A stretch of 9,551 bases of DNA from Candidatus Poribacteria bacterium (GCA_002687025.1 NYZG01000185.1:1-9551); one strand, 5' to 3'; positions 1 through 7,015 are shown, numbered from the stretch's first letter. Program-made: numbers and translations. Notes: generated from the sequence alone by a model not told the origin.

Positions 1-1465
1 AAGGCACGAACACCTCCTCGACCTTCCGGCCGATGGTGGGGGTCAGCACCTTCCAGATCAGCATGTCGCTCCGAGTCATCACCTTCCGCACGTATCCCAG
101 GAACATGTCGTCGAGGCCGAAGGAGAACCACGCCCCGGGAGTGTGAAAGCCGACCTGCGACAGTCGAAGCACCTCAGCCGACTTCGGAAGCCGAAGTTCC
201 CGACCGTCCTCGGTCTCGATGTCGTATGCCATCATCGCGACCAGCTCCGGCGTCCGCTCACCGTCGAGAGCCTCCGCGATCCGCTCCAGGTGACCCAGGC
301 GATCCGCGTAGAGCCCGGTGGTGATCGGCAGCTGCCCGTACCGCCAGCCGTTCGACATGTACTCGGTTGGGTAGGCGTACACCACCCGTGAGTCGACTGC
401 GTTGGGCGCCTCTCCCTTGAAGGCGTCCGCCACCAGGAAGTCGCCTCCGAGCACCGGCCAATCGAGTCGCGTCCCCTTCAGGATGCCTGTGACCGTGGAC
501 TCGCCCATCATCACCGGTCCCACGCCGACGACCTTGTCGCCCGTGTGTGCCGGCCTCCAGAAGAGCTCCCGGTCCCGCTTGTTGACCGTCTCCAGAAGGT
601 GATCCGGAGAGCCGATGAGGCAGCCCGCGTTGATCGCGAGGTACAGGTCGTCCGCCTCTTGATCGGTCGCTTCGACCTTGTGGGCGGCAAGGAACTCCCG
701 CCACCGACGTCGGTCGGTCTCCATGTTGAAGCGCATGAGGTAGGGGCTGTCGAGAGCGTTCCGCGTATCCTCGCCCGGGGTGAACACCGCGACCGACGGG
801 ATCTGCATGTCCAACGTGGACCGCACCCGGGGCGTCTGCACGAGCTGCATCCGCTTACCGATCTTCGGGTCATGCGAATCCCCGAGGATGCTCCTGCCCT
901 CGATCCGACCGTTGAACCTGCCCGCCCCGATGTTGGGGACGTGGGTATGGTCGAGATGGGGTCGGAGCTGCAGGTAGATCAGGTCGTGGATGGTGGGCTC
1001 GTCGAACAGGCGGAACAGCTCCGAGACGAGGTCAGGATCCGCCGACAGATTCTCGGGCAGCTTCCCGCCACGTCGAGAGAACCGCACCCTCCGCATGTGT
1101 CCGCCCGGGTAGAGGCGGAAGACGACGATCTGGTTCGCCTCGACGAGCTCCTGCAGGGGTGAGTACCGCAGGGGAGCCGACGGCTCACGCGGACACGCCT
1201 CGACGTACTCGACCATCACCTCGTCGAAGTTCCGAGCGGATCGCTTCGCATAGCTCACAAACTCCTCGCTCTCGAGCACGCGTGTGTCACGCCCGTCGAA
1301 CAGCGCCACGCGTATACCGACCCGATCGCCGTGGTAGTCGAACTTCTCGCCCTGTCGGAACGTCACCTCCTTGGAACCTACCAGAACCGTGCATCCGGTC
1401 GCGGAATGGGCCGCTAAATCGACCCTTGAATCGGCCGCAACATCCACCGTCTGCGAGTTCGCCAT
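1..1465 (-). CDS. Large unknown protein, 3' end outside window
   Basis: This frame stays open from an ATG at 1465 to the left edge, giving at least 488 residues; the C-terminus is not in the window. The start is well supported by GGAGGAG seven to eight bases before the ATG. The protein begins MANSQTVDVAAD. It is rich in charged residues, with no signal peptide and no obvious membrane segment, and alternates beta-rich stretches (for example TVLVGSKEVTFRQGEKFDY near residue 25) with helical ones. I do not recognise the family. A YDIETEDG string near residue 410 resembles a polymerase exonuclease motif, but nothing else around it supports that. It follows two coupled unknown genes after a 135-bp gap containing a strong hairpin, so it may be a separate transcription unit. 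Coding status is near certain, since amino acid usage is normal along the whole length; the function is unknown. Confidence 0.85.
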   Translation of the reverse strand, partial: MANSQTVDVAADSRVDLAAHSATGCTVLVGSKEVTFRQGEKFDYHGDRVGIRVALFDGRDTRVLESEEFVSYAKRSARNFDEVMVEYVEACPREPSAPLRYSPLQELVEANQIVVFRLYPGGHMRRVRFSRRGGKLPENLSADPDLVSELFRLFDEPTIHDLIYLQLRPHLDHTHVPNIGAGRFNGRIEGRSILGDSHDPKIGKRMQLVQTPRVRSTLDMQIPSVAVFTPGEDTRNALDSPYLMRFNMETDRRRWREFLAAHKVEATDQEADDLYLAINAGCLIGSPDHLLETVNKRDRELFWRPAHTGDKVVGVGPVMMGESTVTGILKGTRLDWPVLGGDFLVADAFKGEAPNAVDSRVVYAYPTEYMSNGWRYGQLPITTGLYADRLGHLERIAEALDGERTPELVAMMAYDIETEDGRELRLPKSAEVLRLSQVGFHTPGAWFSFGLDDMFLGYVRKVMTRSDMLIWKVLTPTIGRKVEEVFVP

Positions 1466-1540
1466 GCGTTCTCCTCCGCGTCGGCAGTCCTCGTGCGTTG
1501 GGTGTGGAAATACTGAGGAAGGGAGGGCAACAGGCGTGAT

Positions 1541-1573
1541 GAAGCCCGCGGCAGATGGCGGGCCACGGGCTTC
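1541..1573 (-). terminator. Strong hairpin in intergenic gap, possible terminator or processing site
   Basis: An 8-bp perfect outer stem (GAAGCCCG / CGGGCTTC) continues through one U-G wobble into a further GGC/GCC stem, giving about 12 paired positions around a 9-nt loop. It lies between the stop of the 167-aa gene (1601) and the ribosome binding site of the large gene. There is no U-run on either strand, so it is not a classical intrinsic terminator. It may instead be an mRNA processing or stability element. Confidence 0.35.
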
Positions 1574-1600
1574 CAAGATGTCGGTATGTCGAGCAAGGAG

Positions 1601-2104
1601 TCAGACAGCGTCGCAGTCACGGGAGTCGATGTCCGCGAGAGACATCGGCTCGACCATGATCGCATGGTACTCGCCGGCCCACCTCCGATAGATGGAGGCC
1701 CTCTGGAACACGTAATCCAGGAACTGCCACTGCTCGTGGGCATCGACCGTCGCGATGCCGTCGACCTTCGCCTGCAACGCCTCTAGTCCACCGTCGTAGG
1801 GACGCATCGCCGCCTGCCGGTCGATGTAGATCCCGTAGTTCCCCAAGGACCACTCGATCAGAGCGACGTACCGAGGCGGTTGCGGCTCCAGCGCCTCTCG
1901 TAGCACGACCTCCTCGGTAATCTCGTCTCCTTCGGCTAGCAGGCGAGCGACGACCGCCCCGAGTCTCGTGAACACACAGTCGGGTTCCTCGAAACACCCC
2001 ATCGCCATGCCACGAAGCTCGTATATCCGGATCGCCTCAACGCCGAAGCGGGTAACGAACATCCCGCACGCGTACGTCCCTTCCGGGCCTCCGCCGTGTT
2101 CCAT
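1601..2104 (-). CDS. Hypothetical 167-aa protein
   Basis: This is an acidic, soluble-looking protein of 167 residues with no recognised domain. The N-terminal part is MEHGGGPEGTYACGMF. The middle carries EEVVLREALEPQPPRY, and the C-terminal half is aromatic-rich (EWSLGNYGIYIDRQ, EQWQFLDYVFQRASIYRRW). The start is fixed by a TAATG junction: the A of the upstream stop codon is the first base of this ATG, so translation is probably coupled to the preceding 194-aa gene. A GGAG lies about ten bases upstream. The pair appears to be one leftward transcription unit from the promoter at 2748-2719. Function unknown; coding status is well supported by the coupling and normal composition. Confidence 0.75.
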   Translation of the reverse strand: MEHGGGPEGTYACGMFVTRFGVEAIRIYELRGMAMGCFEEPDCVFTRLGAVVARLLAEGDEITEEVVLREALEPQPPRYVALIEWSLGNYGIYIDRQAAMRPYDGGLEALQAKVDGIATVDAHEQWQFLDYVFQRASIYRRWAGEYHAIMVEPMSLADIDSRDCDAV

Positions 2105-2688
2105 TACAGCGTGTCTCCATCAATGAGCTCTGGGTCGTCGTCCTCCCCCACGTCGAACGGCAAGGGGTGATCCGACACCCCGTCCAGGAGATGAACGAAC
2201 GTGTGGGCGAGGGTGAGGTAGTCGTAAGCCTTGTCGGCCAGCTCCTGCATCAGCCGCTCACGGACAGGCATGACGCATTGAGCCGGTCCACCGAACTTCC
2301 CGGGACAGGCTGGCCATTCATACGGGGGCTGCGAACCGAGTCGACGTCGACACGGACCGGCGGGATCCATCAGGGCCAAGAGGGGCTCGTAGTAGTCCTC
2401 ACCCTCATCTCGACTACATGGACGCCCTTCGACGAGGTCGGCGACCCCAAAGGGGGAAGTCGCGGCCATGCGGTGTAGCACCGTACATCCACATCGGATC
2501 GTACAGAGCAGCTGCCGATCCAACGCGGGGCCTCGGCGATCCATGGCAACTAGACCGTCGTGCATGCTGTCGAGCATCGTGGCCAGGTCTCGGAGCATCG
2601 TGAAGATCGCGACGCGTTTGTACTCGCGACGATGGCTTGGATTCCGCACGTACCACGGAACCTCGACCTTGCCCGGATCAGCGGCCAT
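2104..2688 (-). CDS. Hypothetical cysteine-containing 194-aa protein
   Basis: This is the first gene of a leftward unit. The ATG at 2688 is preceded by GAGGGG at good spacing, and a sigma-70-type promoter lies just upstream. The 194-residue protein has a basic N-terminus (WYVRNPSHRREYKRV) and seven cysteines, at about residues 62, 66, 68, 91, 113, 128 and 138. The cluster CTIRCGC and the later C-x14-C-x9-C spacing could bind metal, but I cannot match a named zinc fold. The C-terminal tail is strongly acidic (DVGEDDDPELIDGD). It shares one base with the next gene. I do not recognise the family, and no function can be stated from sequence. Confidence 0.75.
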   Translation of the reverse strand: MAADPGKVEVPWYVRNPSHRREYKRVAIFTMLRDLATMLDSMHDGLVAMDRRGPALDRQLLCTIRCGCTVLHRMAATSPFGVADLVEGRPCSRDEGEDYYEPLLALMDPAGPCRRRLGSQPPYEWPACPGKFGGPAQCVMPVRERLMQELADKAYDYLTLAHTFVHLLDGVSDHPLPFDVGEDDDPELIDGDTL

Positions 2689-2718
2689 GTGGCATACCCC
2701 TCAGTCATCTACCCAGTA

Positions 2719-2748
2719 AGTGTAGCGGGCGTATCATACCTTAGACAA
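2719..2748 (-). promoter_or_regulatory. Leftward sigma-70-type promoter
   Basis: The -35 box is TTGTCT (2748-2743) and the -10 box TACACT (2724-2719), with an 18-bp spacer. The predicted start of transcription is about 25 bases upstream of the ATG at 2688. It would drive the 194-aa and 167-aa genes. The -35 box sits inside the inverted repeat at 2738-2751. Confidence 0.5.
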
Positions 2749-2751
2749 GGT
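2738..2751. promoter_or_regulatory. Inverted repeat over the leftward -35 box, candidate operator
   Basis: ACCTT-agac-AAGGT is a perfect 5-bp inverted repeat with a 4-bp centre. It covers the -35 hexamer of the leftward promoter, the position expected for a repressor site. The binding protein is unknown; the product of the divergent gene at 2963 is the nearest candidate, by position only. Confidence 0.35.
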
Positions 2752-2788
2752 GTATACCGTCGACGTACCCCTCGATGCCGTGCCCGTG

Positions 2789-2824
2789 ATGCATTCCTCT
2801 ACATGTAGCACATTGCATGCATTC
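2789..2824. repeat. Direct repeats and palindromes upstream of the rightward promoter
   Basis: ATGCATTC occurs twice, at 2789-2796 and 2817-2824, 28 bp start to start. The second copy ends two bases before the -35 box of the rightward promoter. Between them lies a perfect 10-bp palindrome, CTACATGTAG (2799-2808), and TGCATGCA (2814-2821) overlaps the second copy. The density of symmetric sites suggests protein binding, but no known operator was recognised. Confidence 0.4.
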
Positions 2825-2826
2825 AG

Positions 2827-2855
2827 TTGACTCTGCCCTGAATACCTGCTAATAT
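2827..2855 (+). promoter_or_regulatory. Rightward sigma-70-type promoter for the 135-aa gene
   Basis: The -35 box TTGACT (2827-2832) and -10 box TAATAT (2850-2855) are separated by exactly 17 bp, a near-consensus promoter. Transcription would start near 2862, leaving a leader of about 100 nt before the GTG at 2963. Confidence 0.7.
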
Positions 2856-2893
2856 ACTCATGCTGCCGTAGGTATAGCGTACACACTACGACG

Positions 2894-2907
2894 GCCAGAC
2901 CCCTGGC
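2894..2907 (+). other. Small hairpin in the leader of the rightward gene
   Basis: GCCAG-accc-CTGGC forms a perfect 5-bp stem with a 4-nt loop in the 5' untranslated region, about 55 nt before the start codon. It could affect mRNA stability or translation; no known riboswitch is recognised. Confidence 0.3.
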
Positions 2908-2962
2908 TTTCGTGCACGCTCAATGCCATCTGACACGGCGGATATGAGCAAAGGGGCTGAAC

Positions 2963-3370
2963 GTGAAGTTTGAGAAGTTCGACGAGGGAGCCGTCCGAGG
3001 CAGAGCGTTCGACGAAAGGCGAGCGATCCTTACCAAGCAGGGGATTCTCACCTTCAACCGTGCGGCGATTACGGAACTCGGACTGGCCGACGTCGCACAT
3101 CTCACACTGCACTACTCGAAGGACGACGAGGTCATCGGTCTCCAGCCGGTGGAAGATGAGCAGCGGGGCTCCCGCAAGCTGAGCATCTCCAAGTCCTCGG
3201 CGAACGTGTCGATCCGTGCTTTCCTGACCCACTACGGGCTGAATGTCGACTCTCCTCAGAGATATGAACCGACCCACAGCGATGAACACGACATGATCCT
3301 GCTCGATCTCCGGGACCCGGTCGATACCGAGTCCCAGACCGAAGCAAACCCAGGCACAGAGTCTACGTAG
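2963..3370 (+). CDS. Small conserved-looking protein, possible AbrB-like regulator
   Basis: This is the only rightward gene in the window. It starts at a GTG preceded by AAAGGGG at six bases, downstream of a near-consensus promoter. The 135-residue product has a compact central part at residues 22-95. It begins ILTKQGILTFNRAAITELGL, continues through a short beta-rich segment (HLTLHYSKDDEVIGLQPV), and ends with RKLSISKSSANVSIRAFLTHYGL. This arrangement of strand, turn, short helix and strand resembles small swapped-hairpin DNA-binding proteins of the AbrB type, but I cannot confirm the family. The last 35 residues are acidic and probably disordered. Its opposite orientation and palindrome-rich promoter region would fit a regulator controlling the divergent genes (inference). 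The end overlaps the converging ThyX-type gene by 8 bp. Confidence 0.75.
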   Translation: MKFEKFDEGAVRGRAFDERRAILTKQGILTFNRAAITELGLADVAHLTLHYSKDDEVIGLQPVEDEQRGSRKLSISKSSANVSIRAFLTHYGLNVDSPQRYEPTHSDEHDMILLDLRDPVDTESQTEANPGTEST

Positions 3371-4808
3371 CCGGCCCTCCGACCGGCGTCTCCCACACCC
3401 GGACGCCGCAGAAGCGATCACCTTCCGGACAGGGGGGTCGGACTCCTCCGCGATGCCGTATGTGGCAGGGAGCTCCGATCCCTTGTAGTTCTCCCAACCC
3501 CATCACGTCACGCACCTCTTCCTCCGCCGCCTGCCGAATCTCGTCCTGAGCCAACAGGCACAGCCTCATCTTCCAGCGATGGGCGAATCCTGCCAACGAT
3601 CCGGTTTCGATGAAGTGGGTCACGAACCCGTTCGGGAGCGTGTAATGTATGGGAGCGGGGTCGACTGAATGTAAGGATCGTCCCCTAAGGGTGATCTCCG
3701 ACACGTGGTCCTCGTAGAGGCGTCGGGTCGTCTCGCAGCGTGCGACCTTGACCGGTGTCCGTATCCGCTCGGGTGACGGGAACACGTCGGGCAACGCCGT
3801 CTGGTAGCGGCGAATGGCCCGGTGTCGTTGAGACTGTGCGTCCGCGGTGAGGCTCAACGCCTTCAGAAAGGTAAAGTGGACGAACTCCGTGATCTGCGTC
3901 CGTCGGTCCATCGCCTGCAGGCCCAGGTTGTCCAGCAGGATCGAGTTCTCTGCGGGATCTATCGCTCCCACGAGGAGGGGGTCGTCGAGGTCGATGGCGC
4001 CGGACACGTCCAGCAGCATCGAGTAGGCGTTCTTGATCGCCATCCTCGCCGAGTCGATCTCCCAGGGCAGATCCCCCTCTTCGTCCAGCGCCCAGGGGTC
4101 TTCCGAGTCCTCGACGCGCTCCACGTCCTTGTCGAATAGGGGGTCGACTTCGAGGACGCAGTCGAGCATCTGGCGACACAGTTCCGTCGTCTCGTCCGCG
4201 AACTCGTACCGTTTCGCCAGACGCAGGTAACGCAGCAGCGTCAGGGCGCTCACCGTGTGGTAGAGATTCGCCTTCACGCTCTGTGGCAGCAGATACCTGG
4301 CGTCCTCCAGGCAGAGCCGCCGGATCGCCGTCTCGTGTTCGTCGGCCTTCTGTCGACGTGCCGGGCGCCGGTCGAAGTACTCCTCGCGAACCGACGGGAA
4401 CAGGGACGCGGCGACCTGCTGGTACGCCTTCACCTGGTAAGCCACCAGATCACACCAGTTGGCCAGCTCCTCGCCGTCCAAGCCGGGCGGCATGACGAAC
4501 GCTTCCGGTTTCACCGGCACGTACCGCTGAGAGACCTGCTCGGAGTTGTAGTGGGGGTGGCTGTGCAGGAACGACCAAACGACGCCACGCGAGACGCCCT
4601 GAATCAGGAACGTGAAGTGGGCGTGTTGGCGAGTGGTGAGATGCCCGGCGGCAAGCGTGGAGGCTGCGATCGCGTCCCGAACCTGTCGACGCTGTCGGGT
4701 ACTCGACACATCCTCCGGAAGGACCGGGTCGGCGGCGTAACAGGTCCTCGCCGAGGCGACCGACGTCTCGTAGGCGTCAGCAGTGTGGCGAACCAGGGAT
4801 ACTTTCAT
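3363..4808 (-). CDS. thyX: Tandem-domain flavin-dependent thymidylate synthase (ThyX) family protein
   Basis: The ThyX family makes dTMP from dUMP using FAD and methylene-tetrahydrofolate. This 481-residue product is about twice the usual ThyX length and contains two ThyX-like halves. The first half has RHTADAYETSVASARTCY (7-24), HAHFTFLIQ (62-70) and the dUMP-loop-like HYNSEQVSQRY (86-96), but HSH stands where RHR is expected. The second half has EFVHFTFLKALSL (308-320) and SQRHR (326-330) with the RHR motif intact, but lacks the S-x-R-Y part. Each half has an LP-led counterpart of the later ThyX helix region (174-200 and 391-426). A C-terminal tail with C448, C460 and C467 (PPCPEGDRFCG) may bind metal. 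The start at 4808 follows GAGGGCGAG and a strong promoter. Family membership is confident; catalytic competence is uncertain. Confidence 0.85.
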   Translation of the reverse strand: MKVSLVRHTADAYETSVASARTCYAADPVLPEDVSSTRQRRQVRDAIAASTLAAGHLTTRQHAHFTFLIQGVSRGVVWSFLHSHPHYNSEQVSQRYVPVKPEAFVMPPGLDGEELANWCDLVAYQVKAYQQVAASLFPSVREEYFDRRPARRQKADEHETAIRRLCLEDARYLLPQSVKANLYHTVSALTLLRYLRLAKRYEFADETTELCRQMLDCVLEVDPLFDKDVERVEDSEDPWALDEEGDLPWEIDSARMAIKNAYSMLLDVSGAIDLDDPLLVGAIDPAENSILLDNLGLQAMDRRTQITEFVHFTFLKALSLTADAQSQRHRAIRRYQTALPDVFPSPERIRTPVKVARCETTRRLYEDHVSEITLRGRSLHSVDPAPIHYTLPNGFVTHFIETGSLAGFAHRWKMRLCLLAQDEIRQAAEEEVRDVMGLGELQGIGAPCHIRHRGGVRPPCPEGDRFCGVRVWETPVGGPAT

Positions 4809-4838
4809 CTCGCCCTCGTGTAGTAGTCGCTATTTACT

Positions 4839-4867
4839 AGGATAGTGCCTCGGCGATCGCGTGTCAA
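4839..4867 (-). promoter_or_regulatory. Strong leftward sigma-70-type promoter for the ThyX gene
   Basis: The -35 box TTGACA (4867-4862) is a perfect consensus and the -10 box is TATCCT (4844-4839), with a 17-bp spacer. Transcription would begin about 25 bases before the ATG at 4808. It lies in the 84-bp gap after the preceding gene's stop at 4893. TAGTA/TACTA arms around 4820-4838 could form a small operator at the start site. Confidence 0.7.
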
Positions 4868-4892
4868 GCCGAAGTGCTCCGTTCGCTAGGGA

Positions 4893-5293
4893 TTACCTGG
4901 ACACCTCTCTCATCGCCTGCATTATGCGGTATCTCCCGTCAGAGATCCGCACGATCGTCCGCGTAGAAACCGCGTGGCACTGGTCGAAGGTGATGTTCGT
5001 GACGTAATGCTCCGCCGCTTCCGAATCGCTGCTAAGCGTCGCGATGAACGCCACCTCGTGGGGCATAGCCAAGACCCAGGGCTGAGATGTTGAGTTTCGG
5101 CCCTGAATGTCCCAGACGGCGGCTCCGTCCCTGAGCGTGGCGTGGTCCATCATGCTCGCAGCGGACAGCGTCCTCCGATCTTCGTGGTCCACGCTCAGGA
5201 TGATGAGGATCTGCCGAAGCGATGGTCGATCGCCGATTCGCCCCACAGGAACAGGTCGCCGGGGGTGATGTTTACCTTCCCAGCGAGTTCCAT
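4893..5293 (-). CDS. Small hypothetical protein with an apparent one-base frameshift
   Basis: Two overlapping frames appear to be parts of one gene. The upstream part starts at an ATG at 5293, nine bases after GGAAGG, and encodes MELAGKVNITPGDLFLWGES and on to HRFG, then hits a stop within a few codons. The downstream part is open from this point to a TAA at 4893 and continues naturally with QILIILSVDHEDRR. Re-reading one base at 5213 (GGC then CAG) joins them into about 133 residues. Read alone, the downstream frame would start at a GTG at 5246 (117 aa) with no ribosome binding site. I see no classical slippery heptamer, so a one-base deletion, a sequencing error or an unusual frameshift are all possible. 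Family unknown. The ATG overlaps the end of the phosphoesterase gene by 22 bp. Confidence 0.6.
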
Positions 5294-5880
5294 TCGCCCG
5301 GCCCTTCCGGGGTGGCGATGATCTCCATCTGCTCGATCACCGACCTCTGGGCGAGGATGTCCACCGCCCGGCGCCGGATCTCCTTCATGTTCACCGGACA
5401 GAACTGCGTGGCGTCCGCCGAGACGTTGATGTAGGGATCGCCCGGCACCAGCGATTGCATCTCCGTGAAGTGCGTGTGTCCGTGGATGTTCACGCGGCCT
5501 GGCCAGACCTTGCGTAACGGCTCGTGAGTCAGAATCAGTTCACGCTCCGACGGCAGTCCTTCGAGGCGTTGATCCAACGGCAGCCGGACCTGTGTGACCA
5601 CGACGAAGAAACCGAGCCCTCGGTAGAAGTCCGGCGACCTCCGATCGTGGTTCCCCAGCACAAGCACCTTCCGACCGGTCAACTCCGGCGCCACGTCCTT
5701 CACGCTCGCGTTCGTGCCGTATGCCAGATCTCCAAGGTGGTACACAACGTCTTCGGGAGCGACGATCCGTCGCCAGTTCTCGATGATCCGCTCGTCGTTA
5801 TCCTCGGGTCGAGACTGGGTGGCGATCAGGTTACGGCAGTGGAAGTGGGTGTCTCCAATGACGAACTCTTTAGGCGGCAT
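5272..5880 (-). CDS. Calcineurin-like metallophosphoesterase
   Basis: This cytoplasmic metal-dependent phosphoesterase is about 202 residues long. The family's motifs are all visible in order: GDTHFH (9-14), GDLAYG (50-55), GNHDRR (76-81), LTHEP (117-121) and HGHTHF (133-138). They supply the Asp, His and Asn ligands of the two-metal centre. The length matches small phage and bacterial members of the family, which act on phosphodiesters or phosphomonoesters; the actual substrate cannot be inferred. I chose the ATG at 5880 because it puts the first metal motif at residue 9, as is usual. A longer version could begin at a GTG at 5997 and would add a CGSCRHH segment, but its ribosome binding site sits too close to the start codon. 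The gene lies in a leftward cluster with an overlap into the next gene. Confidence 0.85.
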   Translation of the reverse strand: MPPKEFVIGDTHFHCRNLIATQSRPEDNDERIIENWRRIVAPEDVVYHLGDLAYGTNASVKDVAPELTGRKVLVLGNHDRRSPDFYRGLGFFVVVTQVRLPLDQRLEGLPSERELILTHEPLRKVWPGRVNIHGHTHFTEMQSLVPGDPYINVSADATQFCPVNMKEIRRRAVDILAQRSVIEQMEIIATPEGPGEWNSLGR

Positions 5881-5959
5881 GCGTCCCACTGCCTTGGGGT
5901 GGTGTCGGCACGAGCCACAGACGGCCCGGTCCAGTGTGTTGGGATCGGTGGCGTGCCCG

Positions 5960-6274
5960 TCAGGCCGACCGTGCTCGTTGCTCCTCCCGGGCGACACCCC
6001 TCGCCGCGAGGATGTCGATCTTCCGCTCGACCGCGGCGATGTCCTTCTCGGCGTTGTATCGCTGCCCTTCGGGGATCCAGGCTTTCGTGTCCGCGGTGTC
6101 GAGTCGGATACGCATCTCAGCGATGGAGTGACGCATCCGCATGATCTCGTCGTACTGCGACTGGGTCGGCTGACCCTTACGGACCTGCTGAGCCATCCTT
6201 CCGAGCTTCGCGTTCATACGCTTCCGCTCGTCCCGGCTGGCTCTCAACTCACGCACGACGTTTCGTCTGGACAT
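5960..6274 (-). CDS. Small charged, coiled-coil-like hypothetical protein
   Basis: The 104-residue product is highly charged and almost entirely helical in appearance: MSRRNVVRELRASRDERKRM, a QQVRKGQPTQSQYDEIMRMR segment, then NAEKDIAAVERKIDILAARG. Spacing of Leu, Ile, Met and Ala fits one or two short coiled coils with a break near TKAWIPEGQ (about residue 63). The ATG at 6274 has a clear GGAGGA five bases upstream. It lies 48 bp after the sulfotransferase gene. No family is recognised; it may be a small adaptor or structural helper, but that is only a guess from its shape. Confidence 0.75.
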   Translation of the reverse strand: MSRRNVVRELRASRDERKRMNAKLGRMAQQVRKGQPTQSQYDEIMRMRHSIAEMRIRLDTADTKAWIPEGQRYNAEKDIAAVERKIDILAARGVAREEQRARSA

Positions 6275-6322
6275 GACGTCCTCCGGTATGGGTGTTTTCG
6301 TGGATGCGCCTGTCTGTCGCTG

Positions 6323-7015
6323 TTACGCGACGACCGCTCCGTGCTCGTCCGTCAGCTCCGGACGGTTGTGGTTGGAGTGCGGAGTCGCCAACACCTGCTT
6401 CACGAGAAACTCGTTGAACTCCAACCCCGCGACCCGAAACACCTCGCCAAGGGCGTCCAGGTCGTGCAAATCCGCGTAGTCGATCCGCGTGTACCGGTAT
6501 GTCTCGCGACGAGGAACGACGGCGGCCTCCACCGCTTCCAGCCCTGCGAGGGTAGACCTGCGGTCATAGGTCCCGGTGAGGTGTCCCGCCCGTCTCAGAC
6601 TATCGAGAAGAGCTCGCTTGTCCCGCCGGAAGTTCGCGATCACCGTGAGGTCGTAGATCCGAGCGAGCATCCCGATGAAGCTGCGGATGTCCTCGGTCTG
6701 CATCTTCCGGTAGCCGACGTCCTTGAAGCCCTTGATTGCGTCCGGTCGGCGGAACAGGGCGCCCTCGATGAGCAGCTCCATGTTCTCCAGAGCACACGGG
6801 ATGTCCACATGCGTGTGCCACGGGCTGACGGGGTCGTCACGTTTCTGGCTGTCTGCGGCGACCAGCGACTCGTACACGTCCATCAGCCCTTGGAGAGCCA
6901 TCCCGTTCTCGCCCTGAATCTCGGCTCTGGGGTCCGTGTTGAGGATCTCCTTTAGAAGGGTCGACCCGGTGCGACCATAGGAGACGACCAGGATGAAGGG
7001 AGTCTTGTCGCTCAT
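6323..7015 (-). CDS. Sulfotransferase-family protein (PAPS-dependent type)
   Basis: Sulfotransferases move a sulfuryl group from PAPS to a hydroxyl or amine of an acceptor. The 230-residue product begins MSDKTPFILVVSYGRTGSTL, where YGRTGSTLL (13-21) is the 5'-phosphosulfate loop right after the first beta strand. FRRDKRALLDSLRR (129-142) carries the R-x7-S pattern (R131, S139) of the 3'-phosphate site. GFKDV (96-100) lies between them, as in Stf-type members. The length is typical of compact bacterial and phage forms. The ATG at 7015 was chosen over a GTG at 7033 because it overlaps the preceding stop by one base (TGATG) and has GAAGG seven bases upstream. The acceptor is unknown; a cell-surface or small-molecule target is plausible only by family analogy. 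Confidence 0.8.
   Translation of the reverse strand: MSDKTPFILVVSYGRTGSTLLKEILNTDPRAEIQGENGMALQGLMDVYESLVAADSQKRDDPVSPWHTHVDIPCALENMELLIEGALFRRPDAIKGFKDVGYRKMQTEDIRSFIGMLARIYDLTVIANFRRDKRALLDSLRRAGHLTGTYDRRSTLAGLEAVEAAVVPRRETYRYTRIDYADLHDLDALGEVFRVAGLEFNEFLVKQVLATPHSNHNRPELTDEHGAVVA

Noticed and set aside
205..245. YDIETEDG string resembling a family B polymerase exonuclease motif
   Set aside because: No other exonuclease or polymerase motif is visible in the rest of the protein, so it is probably chance.
545..1162. 205-codon rightward frame opposite the large leftward gene
   Set aside because: It is the codon-aligned antisense of a 488-residue frame that has a strong ribosome binding site and normal protein composition.
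2858..3421. 187-codon leftward frame opposite the 135-aa rightward gene
   Set aside because: It is cysteine- and arginine-rich without a domain, overlaps the promoter of the rightward gene, and lacks the strong promoter and ribosome binding site seen for that gene.
5881..5997. N-terminal extension of the phosphoesterase from a GTG at 5997 with a CGSC motif
   Set aside because: The nearest Shine-Dalgarno-like sequence is one base from the GTG, and the phosphoesterase fold normally begins just before its first metal motif, as it does from 5880.
5714..6955. 413-codon rightward reading frame, the longest on the plus strand
   Set aside because: It runs antisense across three leftward genes, two of which carry clear enzyme motifs. 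Its product has no recognisable domain and its composition fits an antisense shadow in GC-rich DNA.
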